64,000 nucleotides of DNA from Ruegeria sp. TM1040 (GCF_000014065.1 NC_008043.1:180001-244000), one strand, 5' to 3'; positions 38,070 through 47,692 are shown, counted from the stretch's first letter. A program made the numbers and translations. The notes: generated from the sequence alone by a model not told the origin.

Positions 38070-38747
38070 ATGGCAGGTTCATCAACCGTGCTCAGCGATG
38101 CCAGCATTTTGTCAAAGCTGGATCGGGCCCTTTTGCCTATTGAGCGCGTCACAGCAATTCTGAGCGGTCTTGCGGCCTTTTCACTCATGTTCCTGGCCGC
38201 ATATTCCGTGGCCGGCCGTCAGTTGGATCGGACATTTCTGGCGCCATTTTTCGACAAGATCGGCCTGATGGACGGCCCCCTGCCCGGCTATGTGGATTAT
38301 ATCGAAGCACTGATGCCCTTGATCGCCATCTTGGGCGTCTCCTATGTGCAACGCGAAGGTTCCCACATCCGCATGGACATCCTCGTGGGGCGGCTAAAGG
38401 GTCGCGCGCTTTGGCTTTTTGAATTCATCACCGTGTTCTGCATGCTGGTGCTGGTGATCGCCTTGGTCTGGGGCTCCTGGGCCCATTTCGACCGTTCGTT
38501 TGATTGCGCCCGCCCGCTGTGTTCGCGCGACAGCTCGATCGACATCGGCCTGCCGATCTGGCCATCCAAGCTGGTGGTGCCGGTTGCCTTGGCCGTGCTT
38601 TCAGCGCGGCTCCTGCTGCAGATGACGGCTTATGCCCGCGCCTTCGTTCTGGGACTCCAGAGCCCTGCGGCCGTACCGCTCATCCAATCCGTCGCCGAGC
38701 AAGCCGCTGCTGAGGCGGAGCAACTCAAGGAGGTCGGCAATGACTGA
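38070..38747 (+). CDS. TRAP transporter small permease (DctQ family, second system)
   Basis: The 225-residue protein has four main hydrophobic segments and the DctQ core (VSYVQREGSHIRMDILVGRLKGRALWLFEF). It has an extended N-terminus (~30 residues) and an insert with a Cys pair (FDCARPLCSRDSSIDIG) between segments three and four, making it longer than the usual 160-190 residues. I use the ATG at 38070, after GGGGAAAG. It overlaps dctM by 8 bp. Confidence 0.87.
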   Translation: MAGSSTVLSDASILSKLDRALLPIERVTAILSGLAAFSLMFLAAYSVAGRQLDRTFLAPFFDKIGLMDGPLPGYVDYIEALMPLIAILGVSYVQREGSHIRMDILVGRLKGRALWLFEFITVFCMLVLVIALVWGSWAHFDRSFDCARPLCSRDSSIDIGLPIWPSKLVVPVALAVLSARLLLQMTAYARAFVLGLQSPAAVPLIQSVAEQAAAEAEQLKEVGND

Positions 38748-40140
38748 TATCGAAATCGGCCTCTGGGTCACCGCCGGAATGATGGTGCTTGTTGTGCTGG
38801 GCATGCGGGTTGCGTTTGCCGCCGGACTTGCGGGCTTTGTGGGTCTTGTGTGGCTTCGGTGGAACGGCTTTGACTATAACCCGGAGCGTTTCTGGAAAGC
38901 TGTTGAAATCAGTGTAAAAATTGCGGGCCAAGTACCGCACTCCAAGGTTTCGAGTCAGGCGCTCAGCCTCATCCCGACCTTTATTTTAATTGGATACCTC
39001 GCCTACTACGCCCGCCTCACCACGGCACTGTTTGAGGCCGCAAAGCGCTGGGTTGCCTGGGTGCCCGGGGGCCTTGCGGTATCCACCGTTTTTGCCACCG
39101 CAGGGTTTGCCGCCGTTTCGGGCGCATCGGTTGCAACCGCTGCGGTCTTTGCCCGGATCGGCATCCCGGAAATGCTGGCGGTTGGCTACAACAAGCGTTT
39201 TGCAGCCGGGGTGGTCGCCGCAGGCGGCACCCTCGCCTCTCTGATCCCGCCCTCCGCCATTCTCGTGATCTATGCAATCATTGTGGAGCAGGACGTGGGC
39301 AAGCTCTTGCTGGCCGGCTTTGTGCCCGGTGCGTTTTCGGCCGTGGTCTATGCGGGCTTGATCATCGCCATCGCGATGATCTTCAAGACGGTCGGCCCAC
39401 CAGTCACGGGCTTCACCTGGCGCGAACGCCTGGTGTCCTTGCCACCTGCCCTGCCGATTTTTGCGGTTGTCGTGATCATCATCTTCTTTGTCTACAACCC
39501 GTTTGGCGAAGCCTGGGGGACACCAACCGAGGGCGGTGCTGTCGGCGCCTTCATCGTCTTTCTCGTCGCGCTAATGCGCGGGATGCGGATGCGCGAACTG
39601 CTGGATGCGCTGCTTGAGACTGCCAAACTCACGATTATGATCTTCACCATCATCTGGGGTGTTTTGATCTACGTGCGCTTTCTGGGCTTTGCAGATTTGC
39701 CTTCGGCCTTCGCCGACTGGATCTCGACCCTCTCGGCCTCGCCCATGCTGATCCTAATCTGTATTCTGCTTGCCTATGCGGTTCTTGGGATGTTCATGGA
39801 CGCCATCGGCATGCTTCTTCTGACGCTGCCTGTTGTCTACCCGGCCGTCATGGCGTTGAACGGAGGCGAGATGGTCTCGGCAGCGGATTCTGCCTTCGGC
39901 ATGTCCGGCCCAATGTGCGCGATCTGGTTTGGCATCCTGGTGGTCAAGATGGCGGAGTTCTGTCTGATCACGCCCCCAATCGGGCTGAATTGCTTTGTTG
40001 TAGCGGGGGTACGAGACGATTTGTCAGTACAAGACGTGTTCCGCGGCGTGATCCCGTTCTTCATCGCAGACGCTGTGACAATCGCGCTCTTGGTGGCCTT
40101 TCCTACCATTGTCTTGTGGCTCCCAAGCTTGGCAGGCTAG
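38740..40140 (+). CDS. TRAP transporter large permease (DctM family, second system)
   Basis: The 466-residue protein has the DctM fold with 12 or more membrane segments, SLIPPSAILVIYAIIVEQDVG near 170, TEGGAVGAFIVF near 265 and ITPPIGLNCFVVAG near the C-terminus. It forms the channel of the second TRAP system with the overlapping dctQ. The ATG at 38740 (MTDIEIGLWVTAG) is preceded by AGGAGG within dctQ. A long hairpin follows the gene. Confidence 0.92.
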   Translation: MTDIEIGLWVTAGMMVLVVLGMRVAFAAGLAGFVGLVWLRWNGFDYNPERFWKAVEISVKIAGQVPHSKVSSQALSLIPTFILIGYLAYYARLTTALFEAAKRWVAWVPGGLAVSTVFATAGFAAVSGASVATAAVFARIGIPEMLAVGYNKRFAAGVVAAGGTLASLIPPSAILVIYAIIVEQDVGKLLLAGFVPGAFSAVVYAGLIIAIAMIFKTVGPPVTGFTWRERLVSLPPALPIFAVVVIIIFFVYNPFGEAWGTPTEGGAVGAFIVFLVALMRGMRMRELLDALLETAKLTIMIFTIIWGVLIYVRFLGFADLPSAFADWISTLSASPMLILICILLAYAVLGMFMDAIGMLLLTLPVVYPAVMALNGGEMVSAADSAFGMSGPMCAIWFGILVVKMAEFCLITPPIGLNCFVVAGVRDDLSVQDVFRGVIPFFIADAVTIALLVAFPTIVLWLPSLAG

Positions 40141-40165
40141 GGACTAGGTCCCACTACAGGCAAAT

Positions 40166-40226
40166 AATCTGCGCCCTCAGTGCGAAAACGGATGGAGTGT
40201 CCTTTGCACTGGGGGCGCGGCAGATT
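40166..40226 (+). terminator. Imperfect long hairpin after the second TRAP operon
   Basis: AATCTG (40166-40171) plus GCCCTCAGTGC (40173-40183) pair with GCACTGGGGGC (40206-40216) plus CAGATT (40221-40226), with mismatches. It starts 26 bp past the dctM stop and is a likely 3'-end structure. Confidence 0.5.
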
Positions 40227-40724
40227 TGACCCGACGCCATTCAGGATGCGAGGTCCGTTCCGGTCGTCGTGTAAAACCCGGTTTCGACGTCAGGCGACAA
40301 TATGAACTATTTTCGCATTGCCCTTGCGCGATGCTCACCGCCCGCCGACGCGATCATCAGGATAGATAAAAGACCCTTCATCGATGTGTCTTCGATTGCA
40401 CCCACCCGGATGGAGCCAATGATATAGCGTGAAGCGCTCAACGAATTCTGACTGCGCGATGCGCAGCAGGATTTACGGCCACTTTCCTTGGGCAAGAGTA
40501 GCTTCTGCACACATGAGAACAAATTTAGATACTAGCAGCAAGTAGACCCTGCGGCAGGAAGAACTGCCACCACGGCGTGCATTCGAACTTCACGATTTTA
40601 TACGTCGCCCAAGGCTATATCCGCTGCACGCACCAAGTCGAAGCGTCTTAAGAAAGGCACCAGGGCACAACGCAATGCTGTGATCAAACGGGGTAGAGAG
40701 TATCACTCCCTACCCCAATTGAGA
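40227..40724. other. Gene-free interval of about 500 bp
   Basis: No frame here has a convincing ribosome site or recognisable protein. A minus-strand frame at 40307-40522 gives a 71-residue translation with no family resemblance; it may be a decayed fragment. A short inverted repeat GGGGTAG/CTACCCC (40690-40716) lies just past the stop of the solute-binding protein gene and could aid its termination. Confidence 0.4.
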
Positions 40725-41492
40725 TCAGTTCGCAGGAATGCCTGCCTCTGAATTCAGGGCGGTTTTGACTGCTTCCAGCTCGCCAGAAGCTTGCAACGCG
40801 TCGTAGGCAGCCTGCAATCTCGCGGCGATATCGGCGCCTCCTTCAATCTCTGAGGAGACTTGCAGATAGGCCAGTGTCTCGGTCACGGGCATCTCGCTCG
40901 CGGCAAACTGTGAGACGTCTTCCGGCGAGAAATTCTGGTTCAGCATGTCCCAGCCAACCAACTCATCAATGACAAACGCATCAATGCGACCGCCGAGGAG
41001 CTTCTTGAAGTTCGAGATGTCATTTGGCGCGGTTTGGATGTTGTAGGTTCCGTTCTCACCCAAGGCCCAAAACTCTTCGGAATAGGGATAGCCCAGCGTG
41101 GCGCCAAAGGTTCGGCCCGCCAAATCGCCAAGGCTGGTCCATTCCGGCAATGGCTTGTCCTTGCGATAGAAGAACACGATCCGCTCGCTGGAGACCGGCC
41201 CCACTTCGATCAGGCCGCTCTGATCCGCCAGATCGCTCCAATAACTTGCGGCGTGGCGCTGGCCCGCGCGGGTAAGCTCGAGACCGCGGTTCCACGGCAT
41301 GTACTCAAACGCGATTTCGATCCCGGCATCTTCTGCCAGACGTGCGACCAACCCGTTGACCACGCCCCCATTGGGCAGGGCTTCTCCAGTCATTGGCGCA
41401 TATTCGCCCGTGGCGATTCGGATCGGGTCGGCGAACCCTGCAGGCGCGAGAGCCATGAGAACAAAAGAGAGGGCGGTGAGCGTGCGTTTCAT
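40725..41492 (-). CDS. Periplasmic solute-binding protein (SBP family 3 type)
   Basis: The 255-residue protein has a Sec signal peptide (MKRTLTALSFVLMALAPAGFA) and a two-lobed amino-acid-type binding fold (IRIATGEYAPMTGEALPNGG, VNGLVARLAEDAGIEIAFEYMPW, LAGRTFGATLGYPYS, IDAFVIDELVG). No permease or ATPase gene is adjacent, so it may be an orphan binding protein, a sensory protein, or partner of a distant transporter. The ATG at 41492 follows GGAG; an in-frame extension upstream is not needed. Confidence 0.85.
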   Translation of the reverse strand: MKRTLTALSFVLMALAPAGFADPIRIATGEYAPMTGEALPNGGVVNGLVARLAEDAGIEIAFEYMPWNRGLELTRAGQRHAASYWSDLADQSGLIEVGPVSSERIVFFYRKDKPLPEWTSLGDLAGRTFGATLGYPYSEEFWALGENGTYNIQTAPNDISNFKKLLGGRIDAFVIDELVGWDMLNQNFSPEDVSQFAASEMPVTETLAYLQVSSEIEGGADIAARLQAAYDALQASGELEAVKTALNSEAGIPAN

Positions 41493-41635
41493 CAGGCTAC
41501 TCCATAAGACAAGGTCGATAGGAGGGAACCGTTGCATTGAAAATCCGAAATTTGCGTTTACGCGCTGCCAGTTGGATCTGGTCTTTTTCAGTGCATTTGA
41601 ATCGAGCCCTACGCCGTTAGACTCGGCAGTTGGGC

Positions 41636-42574
41636 TTAGGAGGAGGCATCCTTTCCCTCTTGCAACATCCGCGCCAGTGCGGGGAGCTTGTCGTCTGGGA
41701 CTTCGTCCTTATGCACGACAAACAGATAGAGACTTGTAAAGTATAGGCTTTTGGCCAAGACCGTTGCCGAAGCGATCACGGCAGACAGAATAAAACTCAG
41801 TGCCAGCAGCGACAATGTGGGCAGCGTATTGACCGGGATCTCGCCAAAATGTGCCAGAAACGCATCCGGCAGGCTGGTCGCGAATTGATAGCCCACGGCA
41901 CCACCGCCAAAGAGCCCCAGTACGACGCCCCCCGCAAACAGGGATTGCGCAACGCCGCCAGCGAGATCAATGCCAATCACACCAACAAGCGTCTCAGGCA
42001 CATGACTGCGCAGCTCTTTCAACCGTGCGACCAAGGTTTTGACGCCCGCTCGTTCCACAACGATGGCGGAGATACCGAAATTGGACACCAAATCCCAGAC
42101 TTCGGCCACCACAAAGACGACTATCGCCACCAGAAAACCGAGAAACCCACTCTGCTTGCTCTCTGATGCACGGCGCAAAAGATAAGAGACAAAACCGATG
42201 AACAGCAGGGAAAAAAGATTTCCCAAGAGCGTTTTGACGATGGCAAATCTGTTGATGTGGCCCTCAATCAGCGTATCTCGCGCCATCTGACTCATGGCCG
42301 CTTGCAAAAATGTCTGGAGTATCATTTCCACCGGCAAATAGATGATGAACACCAGCATCAACGGAAAGAGCCTCTCCCAATCCTGGGTCACAAACCCGAG
42401 ATAAAGGATCACCAGCGCCAGAAGTCCACGTCCAGCCTTGAGAACGAACAGACATAGAAACGGAACAAACACCTGCAAATCGGACCCCAGTACCGACAAT
42501 GACGCCCGTATCATCGCACCAATACGCCCTGTTCTCGCCCCGAAGAGGGCGAGGATTTTGCTTATGAATTTCAT
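41636..42574 (-). CDS. Multi-pass membrane protein of unknown function
   Basis: The 312-residue protein has about six hydrophobic segments (near 32-60, 70-95, 118-135, 145-165, 205-228 and 248-285), a basic N-terminus and a polar, charged C-terminal tail (HKDEVPDDKLPALARMLQEGKD). I do not recognise a characterised family; similar uncharacterised integral membrane proteins exist in bacteria. It follows the VWA-protein gene by 9 bp with GAGGGG before its ATG, so it is the last gene of a three-gene unit with two secreted proteins. Confidence 0.75.
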   Translation of the reverse strand: MKFISKILALFGARTGRIGAMIRASLSVLGSDLQVFVPFLCLFVLKAGRGLLALVILYLGFVTQDWERLFPLMLVFIIYLPVEMILQTFLQAAMSQMARDTLIEGHINRFAIVKTLLGNLFSLLFIGFVSYLLRRASESKQSGFLGFLVAIVVFVVAEVWDLVSNFGISAIVVERAGVKTLVARLKELRSHVPETLVGVIGIDLAGGVAQSLFAGGVVLGLFGGGAVGYQFATSLPDAFLAHFGEIPVNTLPTLSLLALSFILSAVIASATVLAKSLYFTSLYLFVVHKDEVPDDKLPALARMLQEGKDASS

Positions 42575-42583
42575 GGTGTCCCC

Positions 42584-44017
42584 TCAGTCGACGATGATCG
42601 GCTGAGCGGTCACGATGCGGTCGCCTTCGGCATAGAAGAAGCGCAACTCATAGGCACCGGCCTCCTCTGGCGCGGTCAGGCGGGTCAGGTGGCTTTCGGT
42701 ATGCGCATAGCTGACGAGATGCGGCAGGTCGTCTCCGGCCCTGGCAAGCGCGATATAATCCGCAGGGTTTGGCGCGATCCCGTTCCACAACACGGCAAAG
42801 TCCTGGCCTGCAGCCACTTGACTTGGCGCTTTCAGCGACAAATCCGGATCTGACAATGTGATCGAGGTGCGATCAAGCACGGTCCATGGATCGGTCGTGG
42901 CAACAAAAACGATCTCGTAGTCGCCCGGCTGCGATGGCAGGCGCAAAGCCTGCTGTTCTGGTCCAGTGGTCTCGAAATAGAAGGTGGTCGCCGGGAAACC
43001 CTCGGCCTTTGGGGCGATGCCGATAAAGTCTTTCTCTGATCCGCGCCCTTGCCATGTGACCGTCACAGTCCCCCCCGTGAGACCCGTAGATGGCGCTGTG
43101 ACCGACGCGACCATGGGCGTTACTTCAAGCGGCGCGCGCGCAAGGACGGCTCCGGTTTCGGCGCGCACATAGACGATCTCGTAGGTGCCCGCCTGCGGCG
43201 GGGTTGGCATCGGCGCAGGGTTGCCGTGCTCGACCCCAATGCGTGAGGAAAATGCACCGACATCGGCGCCGGGGGCCAAGGTCCCGATCCAGTCGCCTTC
43301 CTCGCCAGGGCCCTGCCAGATGATGTCGATGGTCCGACCCGCCTGTGCCGTAGCAGGCCCTACCAAAGTAGCCGATGCCGGGTCGGGCGTGGATGTGGTC
43401 ACCGCTACCTGTGCCAAAGCCGCCGTCAATTCAGATGCGCTCGACGCGTCCCGGTAGAAACCTCCGGTGTTCTCAGCCAAGCACTGCAACTGCGCGCGCG
43501 CTGCGTCATCCGCGATGCCGAAGCCAATCGCATGCAGGGTAAAGTCCACACCGCGCGCTTCGAGTTCTGCGCCAACTGCGCAAGGATCAAGCCCACAGGT
43601 TTCCTCGCCATCCGAGATGAGGATGACGGTTGCTTTCTCCTCACTGGATCGCAAAGCGTCAGCGGCTTGCATCACCGCCGCAGAGAGCGGTGTCTTGCCT
43701 TTTGGACTGATCTGCGTGACCGCCTGTGAAATGGCCTGCCGAGATCCTGCGGCAGGGGCGATCAACTGTTCGATATCGTTGCAATCGCCTTTGCGCCGAT
43801 GTCCATAGGCCATCAGGCCGAGCTCTTGGTTCTCTGGGAGTGTCTTTAGAAGGTGCTGCATCACGTCCTGAGCGATGGTGATCTTGGCAACACCGTCAAT
43901 CTGTCCCCACATCGACCCAGAGGCATCCAACACCAAAGTACTGCGGGTCAGGTCTTGCGCAGCAACAGGCGCGGCGAGTGCGGCACAGATGGCGGCTGTC
44001 ATGATTTTATGTTGCAT
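42584..44017 (-). CDS. Secreted von Willebrand factor A protein with three tandem repeats
   Basis: The 477-residue protein has a signal peptide (cleavage near APVAA-QDL) and a VWA domain (~25-210) with a full metal-ion site: Asp31-Ala-Ser33-Gly-Ser35 (LVLDASGSMWGQ), a later Thr (GKTPLSAAV) and Asp in LISDGEE. Three tandem repeats of about 85 residues follow, each with the pattern aG..v.v.W.G.g...D.I and ending AG.YEi.f, likely Ig-like folds. The whole is probably a periplasmic or surface adhesion or scaffold protein. It lies between two genes of unknown function in the same operon, 3 bp after the first. Confidence 0.85.
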   Translation of the reverse strand: MQHKIMTAAICAALAAPVAAQDLTRSTLVLDASGSMWGQIDGVAKITIAQDVMQHLLKTLPENQELGLMAYGHRRKGDCNDIEQLIAPAAGSRQAISQAVTQISPKGKTPLSAAVMQAADALRSSEEKATVILISDGEETCGLDPCAVGAELEARGVDFTLHAIGFGIADDAARAQLQCLAENTGGFYRDASSASELTAALAQVAVTTSTPDPASATLVGPATAQAGRTIDIIWQGPGEEGDWIGTLAPGADVGAFSSRIGVEHGNPAPMPTPPQAGTYEIVYVRAETGAVLARAPLEVTPMVASVTAPSTGLTGGTVTVTWQGRGSEKDFIGIAPKAEGFPATTFYFETTGPEQQALRLPSQPGDYEIVFVATTDPWTVLDRTSITLSDPDLSLKAPSQVAAGQDFAVLWNGIAPNPADYIALARAGDDLPHLVSYAHTESHLTRLTAPEEAGAYELRFFYAEGDRIVTAQPIIVD

Positions 44018-44020
44018 GGC

Positions 44021-44833
44021 TCAGTCTCCCACCCGGATCCAATGGCCGGTCGAAATTGCGGCGCAATGATCGGTCTTGAACGCGGCGACCGCTTCGGGAG
44101 GCATGACAACATAGAGTTCCGAACGGTGCGAGATACGGCTCGTGTCATGAACCGTGAGCGTCCATTCCATGTAGGATCGCTTGCCGCCGTAAGCAGGTGA
44201 TTGGGAAAACACATCCTCCATCGCGCGGGTGACCCACTGATTGGGTCCGGTCGACCTCCAGCTGGAGGCGTATTGCTGCATCCGAAGCTGGCTGGGATGA
44301 AACGGTGTCTGAAATGTCAGGTGCTGCGGCGTTGTGGCCTCTGCAGGGAGCGCGGCCATACCGCCCGCCATGCTTTGGCCAATCACATCTGGACAGCCCT
44401 CAAACTGCACTGGTGTGGCTTCGAGTTTCCAGAGCCCCGATTGCGGCTGAAGACCTGATGCGGCCACGGGCGCGCTATCCTCGGTTGGTGCACTCTCCGC
44501 GTCCAGTGGGTCCAGTGGCAGGTCTGTCGGGGCGCAATGGTCTGGGCCACGATAGCGGAAACTCTCGGCGCTTGTGCCCAAAACGACCTGCGCAGCATCC
44601 AACTCGGTGCGCGGCACCCAGTAGCCCTCGTCTTCATGGGTCACAAGCACATGATCCGCTCGTGGCGCAGCGCCATGGGTTTGGGCCCGCAGGGCTGCCT
44701 CATCAGCGTCTGGCACGAAATATTCTGCCGGACCATCTGCTGGGAAATGTACGGAGGCTGGCAAACACTCAGCTGCAAAAACCGAAGCTGGCAAGAGCGC
44801 CAGCCCCGCAGTGAAACCCAAAACGCACTGCAT
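44021..44833 (-). CDS. Secreted protein of unknown function, first gene of the VWA unit
   Basis: The 270-residue protein has a signal peptide (cleavage near SVFAA-ECL), Cys residues that could form disulfides (CLPASV, DHCAPTD, EGCPDV, DHCAAIS) and no domain I recognise. The N-terminal third has a possible SH3-like strand pattern (DHVLVTHEDEGYWVPRTEL). The C-terminal half (GLWKLEATPVQFEGCPD) resembles uncharacterised secreted proteins. It heads the unit with the VWA and membrane protein genes and is divergent from the LuxR-hydrolase gene, which may regulate it. Confidence 0.7.
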   Translation of the reverse strand: MQCVLGFTAGLALLPASVFAAECLPASVHFPADGPAEYFVPDADEAALRAQTHGAAPRADHVLVTHEDEGYWVPRTELDAAQVVLGTSAESFRYRGPDHCAPTDLPLDPLDAESAPTEDSAPVAASGLQPQSGLWKLEATPVQFEGCPDVIGQSMAGGMAALPAEATTPQHLTFQTPFHPSQLRMQQYASSWRSTGPNQWVTRAMEDVFSQSPAYGGKRSYMEWTLTVHDTSRISHRSELYVVMPPEAVAAFKTDHCAAISTGHWIRVGD

Positions 44834-44961
44834 TTTTTTCTAAAATCCTTGGACCATTGTCAGGCTTGATGCGCTCCGACTTATCGCGTTTGTTGAACCC
44901 GCTCATGACCAGTTTTGGTTATAAGTGCCAAAAGAGTTTAGATGCGGTGCCAGCTCGGGCC

Positions 44962-46599
44962 ATGGAACACCAAGACGATATTACTTCGCTGATCGGTTCG
45001 ATCTACGCTACCGCCGTCGACACGGAGGGGTTTGCCGCGCTCCTAGAGCTGGCTGACACGCGGCTCAACAACGATACACATCGGCGTCGGTTCGAAGCCT
45101 TGCGCAGCAACTTCGAAACCCACGTTGTGCGGGCGGAGGCGATTATTGGCGCGCTTCCCCAAACGGGGCTGACTCAGGAGAACCCCAACGATCCGTGCCC
45201 GAGGTTTGATCTTGACCGCCGACTTCATGTCATTTCGCCTAACCCCGCAGCGCAGGACCTGTTGGGGCTCTGCGATGGCGCTCCCTTGGACACGCTCGAG
45301 CTGACAACAGATACGCTCCGCGCGATCAAGAGCTTTGCCACGGGTCAGAGCGACCACGCGCCTGTGCTCCGGCTCACGCGTAAAGACACTGGCAAACCGA
45401 TGCTGCTTCGCTGTCAAACGCGGGGAGGCCGCGAGACGGTGCAGTGCTTTGGCGTCGACATTCCATGGCATGATGGCGCAAGCAGCGCGATGCGCGCGCT
45501 CTATGAACTCACTGCATCAGAGAACGAAGTACTGGGTCTGCTGGTCGAAGGGCACAGCCCACAGGAGGTGGCCGAGGTACGCGATCGGTCCATTGAAACC
45601 ATTCGCCAGCAAATCAAGGCGATGTTTCGCAAAACGGGCACGACGGGCACGCTTGAACTGCTCCACCTCGGCCGTGTTGTTTGCGTGTCGAGCGCGCAGA
45701 TAGAAGACTCCACGCGCGCGCAGGATCAAAACCACGCCCTGCGCCTGCCGGATGGTCGGAGCATGAGTTATAGCGACATCGGCTCCCCATCCGGGCGGCC
45801 CATTATCTTCTTACACGGCTGTCTAGGAGGCAACCGCCTCCCCAAGGCCGCCGAAGCCAAACTTGGCAGGCTCGGTCTGCGCTGGATTGCGCCTGCACGT
45901 CCTTGGCATGGCAGTTCAGATGGATGGCCCGCGCTTGTCTCTGATCCCTCTCGTTATGGCGAAGATCTCCGCACCTTGGCAGATCGCCTTGATCTTAAGG
46001 ACATCACGCTGGTTGGCTATGATGCTGGCGCCGCACTTGCCTGCTGCGCGGCGGGCGGGCTCGGTGCGCGGTTGCGCAGAGTGATTGCCCTTGCGATTAC
46101 CCCGCCCATGCAGAGCATGCGCGACTTTGCCGCCGCCCCGACACAACAACGCATTCTGGCTCTGGCCGCAAAGACCTCCGTCCCGTTTCTGCGCTACCTC
46201 TCGATTGTTGGCGATCGAAAGCTGCGTCTTGAGGGGCGGGAGGCCTTTGCTGACACTGTATTCCGGAATGCGCCCGCTGATTTGCGTGCCTGCTGCGATC
46301 CAGAGGTCCTGGACCTGATGTGGGAAGGGCACTTTTTTCATGTGGCCCAGGGCAATGACAGCTTCATCAATGATTGTCGGCTGATCGCATCAGATTGGAG
46401 CGCCAAGGCAAAGCTGATGTGCGCTCCGTTACACCTCGTACATGGCGGGGCCGACCAAATTGTACCGCTCTCCCGCGCGCGAAGCTTTGCACAGAGCTTT
46501 GGCGCAAGCCTCACCGTGATTGAGCACGCAGGCCACAGCCTTCCTTTTAGTCACTGGCTTGATGTGCTGCACGCCGTGACCGAGGACGGGCCTGAGTAG
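44962..46599 (+). CDS. LuxR-type DNA-binding domain fused to an alpha/beta hydrolase
   Basis: The 545-residue protein has an N-terminal regulatory region (~1-170), a LuxR helix-turn-helix (~180-235, LTASENEVLGLLVEGHSPQEVAEVRDRSIETIRQQIKAM in two parts) and a C-terminal alpha/beta hydrolase (~265-545). The hydrolase has the oxyanion-hole FLHG and a nucleophile elbow GYDAG with Asp354 in place of Ser. Asp498 (HGGADQIVPL) and His525 (EHAGHSLPF) complete the triad. An Asp nucleophile is as in epoxide hydrolases and dehalogenases. Start is uncertain: ATG at 44962 (MEHQDDITSLIGSIY) fits related regulators, but ATGs at 44869 or 44908 are possible. It is divergent from the VWA unit. Confidence 0.85.
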   Translation: MEHQDDITSLIGSIYATAVDTEGFAALLELADTRLNNDTHRRRFEALRSNFETHVVRAEAIIGALPQTGLTQENPNDPCPRFDLDRRLHVISPNPAAQDLLGLCDGAPLDTLELTTDTLRAIKSFATGQSDHAPVLRLTRKDTGKPMLLRCQTRGGRETVQCFGVDIPWHDGASSAMRALYELTASENEVLGLLVEGHSPQEVAEVRDRSIETIRQQIKAMFRKTGTTGTLELLHLGRVVCVSSAQIEDSTRAQDQNHALRLPDGRSMSYSDIGSPSGRPIIFLHGCLGGNRLPKAAEAKLGRLGLRWIAPARPWHGSSDGWPALVSDPSRYGEDLRTLADRLDLKDITLVGYDAGAALACCAAGGLGARLRRVIALAITPPMQSMRDFAAAPTQQRILALAAKTSVPFLRYLSIVGDRKLRLEGREAFADTVFRNAPADLRACCDPEVLDLMWEGHFFHVAQGNDSFINDCRLIASDWSAKAKLMCAPLHLVHGGADQIVPLSRARSFAQSFGASLTVIEHAGHSLPFSHWLDVLHAVTEDGPE

Positions 46600-46644
46600 G
46601 CTTTCAGATCCGAGATCGAACACCTCTCATCCCGGCGCTCGCGA

Positions 46645-47544
46645 TCAAGTTGTCGGGGCGGGGACCAGCGGGGCGGCTGGCTTGTGCATGCTTGGCGGCA
46701 TTCCAAACTTGCGCGAAAATTCCCGGCTGAACTGCGTAGGGCTTTCGTAACCCACCTCATAGGCGGCAGACGCGACAGAGCGGTTTTCCGTAACCAAGAG
46801 CCTGCGCGCCTCCAACAAACGCAGATCCTTTTGATATTGCAGGGGCGTTGTCGCTGTCACGGAGCGGAAATGCTCGTGAAAAGCCGAAAGGCTCATGCCA
46901 CATTCCGATGCAAGATCTGCAACCGGCAGGTTTGATTTGAAGTTCTCCCGCATGGTCGCGATAACCTGCGCAATGCGGCTCGCGGGGCTGTCCTGGTTCA
47001 GGAGTTGTCTCAGCATGCCGCCATGTTGTGCACGCAAGAGCCGGAAGTGGATTTCACGCAGGATGAGTGGCGCCAGCGTACGGGCTTCGACGGGGTCTTT
47101 GGACACGTTAAACAAACGGTGCGTGGCATCGATCAACGCGGCATCGGAGGCCGCAGCGTTCAACGAGTGGGCATTGGCGCTATCGTCACGTTCACCAATT
47201 TCGTCATTCATGCTGCGTGCCATCGCGAGGTCCAAACGCAATGCAAGCGCTGTGTAAGGTGCATCCGGGCTTGCTTGCATGACAGCGGACTCCACCGGAA
47301 TGGCGTGGCTGACGATAAGTGTATCCCCGGCGCTGTATCGCACGACACGTCCGTTCAAATAAGCCTCCTTGGCGCCTTGCAACACAAGACACATGATCGG
47401 CTCGTAAAACGCGGCCGCGCATTCGGTGGTCTTGGTCTGCGCAAAGGCAAACAGCCCATCGACACCCGTAGCGCATCCTTCGCCAAGTGTTCCGGTTCTC
47501 TCGACCAGATCAAACACATCTGAGATCAGATTTTTAGGTACCAT
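46645..47544 (-). CDS. AraC-family transcriptional regulator
   Basis: The 299-residue protein has an N-terminal cupin-like sensor domain of the AraC_N type (ECAAAFYEPIMCLVLQGAKEAYLNGRVV in parts, YSAGDTLIVSHAIPVESAV). The C-terminal double helix-turn-helix lies at ~195-290 (LPVADLASECGMSLSAFHEHF, SVASAAYEVGYESPTQFSREF). I chose the ATG at 47544 because GGGAGG lies eight bases upstream; sequence before it is intergenic. It is divergent from iorAB and probably controls that operon. Confidence 0.92.
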   Translation of the reverse strand: MVPKNLISDVFDLVERTGTLGEGCATGVDGLFAFAQTKTTECAAAFYEPIMCLVLQGAKEAYLNGRVVRYSAGDTLIVSHAIPVESAVMQASPDAPYTALALRLDLAMARSMNDEIGERDDSANAHSLNAAASDAALIDATHRLFNVSKDPVEARTLAPLILREIHFRLLRAQHGGMLRQLLNQDSPASRIAQVIATMRENFKSNLPVADLASECGMSLSAFHEHFRSVTATTPLQYQKDLRLLEARRLLVTENRSVASAAYEVGYESPTQFSREFSRKFGMPPSMHKPAAPLVPAPTT

Positions 47545-47692
47545 TGAGCGGCCTCCCTTGCCTTGTGAACATAGGCGTTTCGCAAGCGGCTGGCAGTCCC
47601 AAAGAGGCCGGTCTGGAGAATTGGGCAGATTATTTGGAGGATCAGGCAAGGCAATCCAACCCCGGCGCGCTAGGTTAAACACCGAAGACCGG

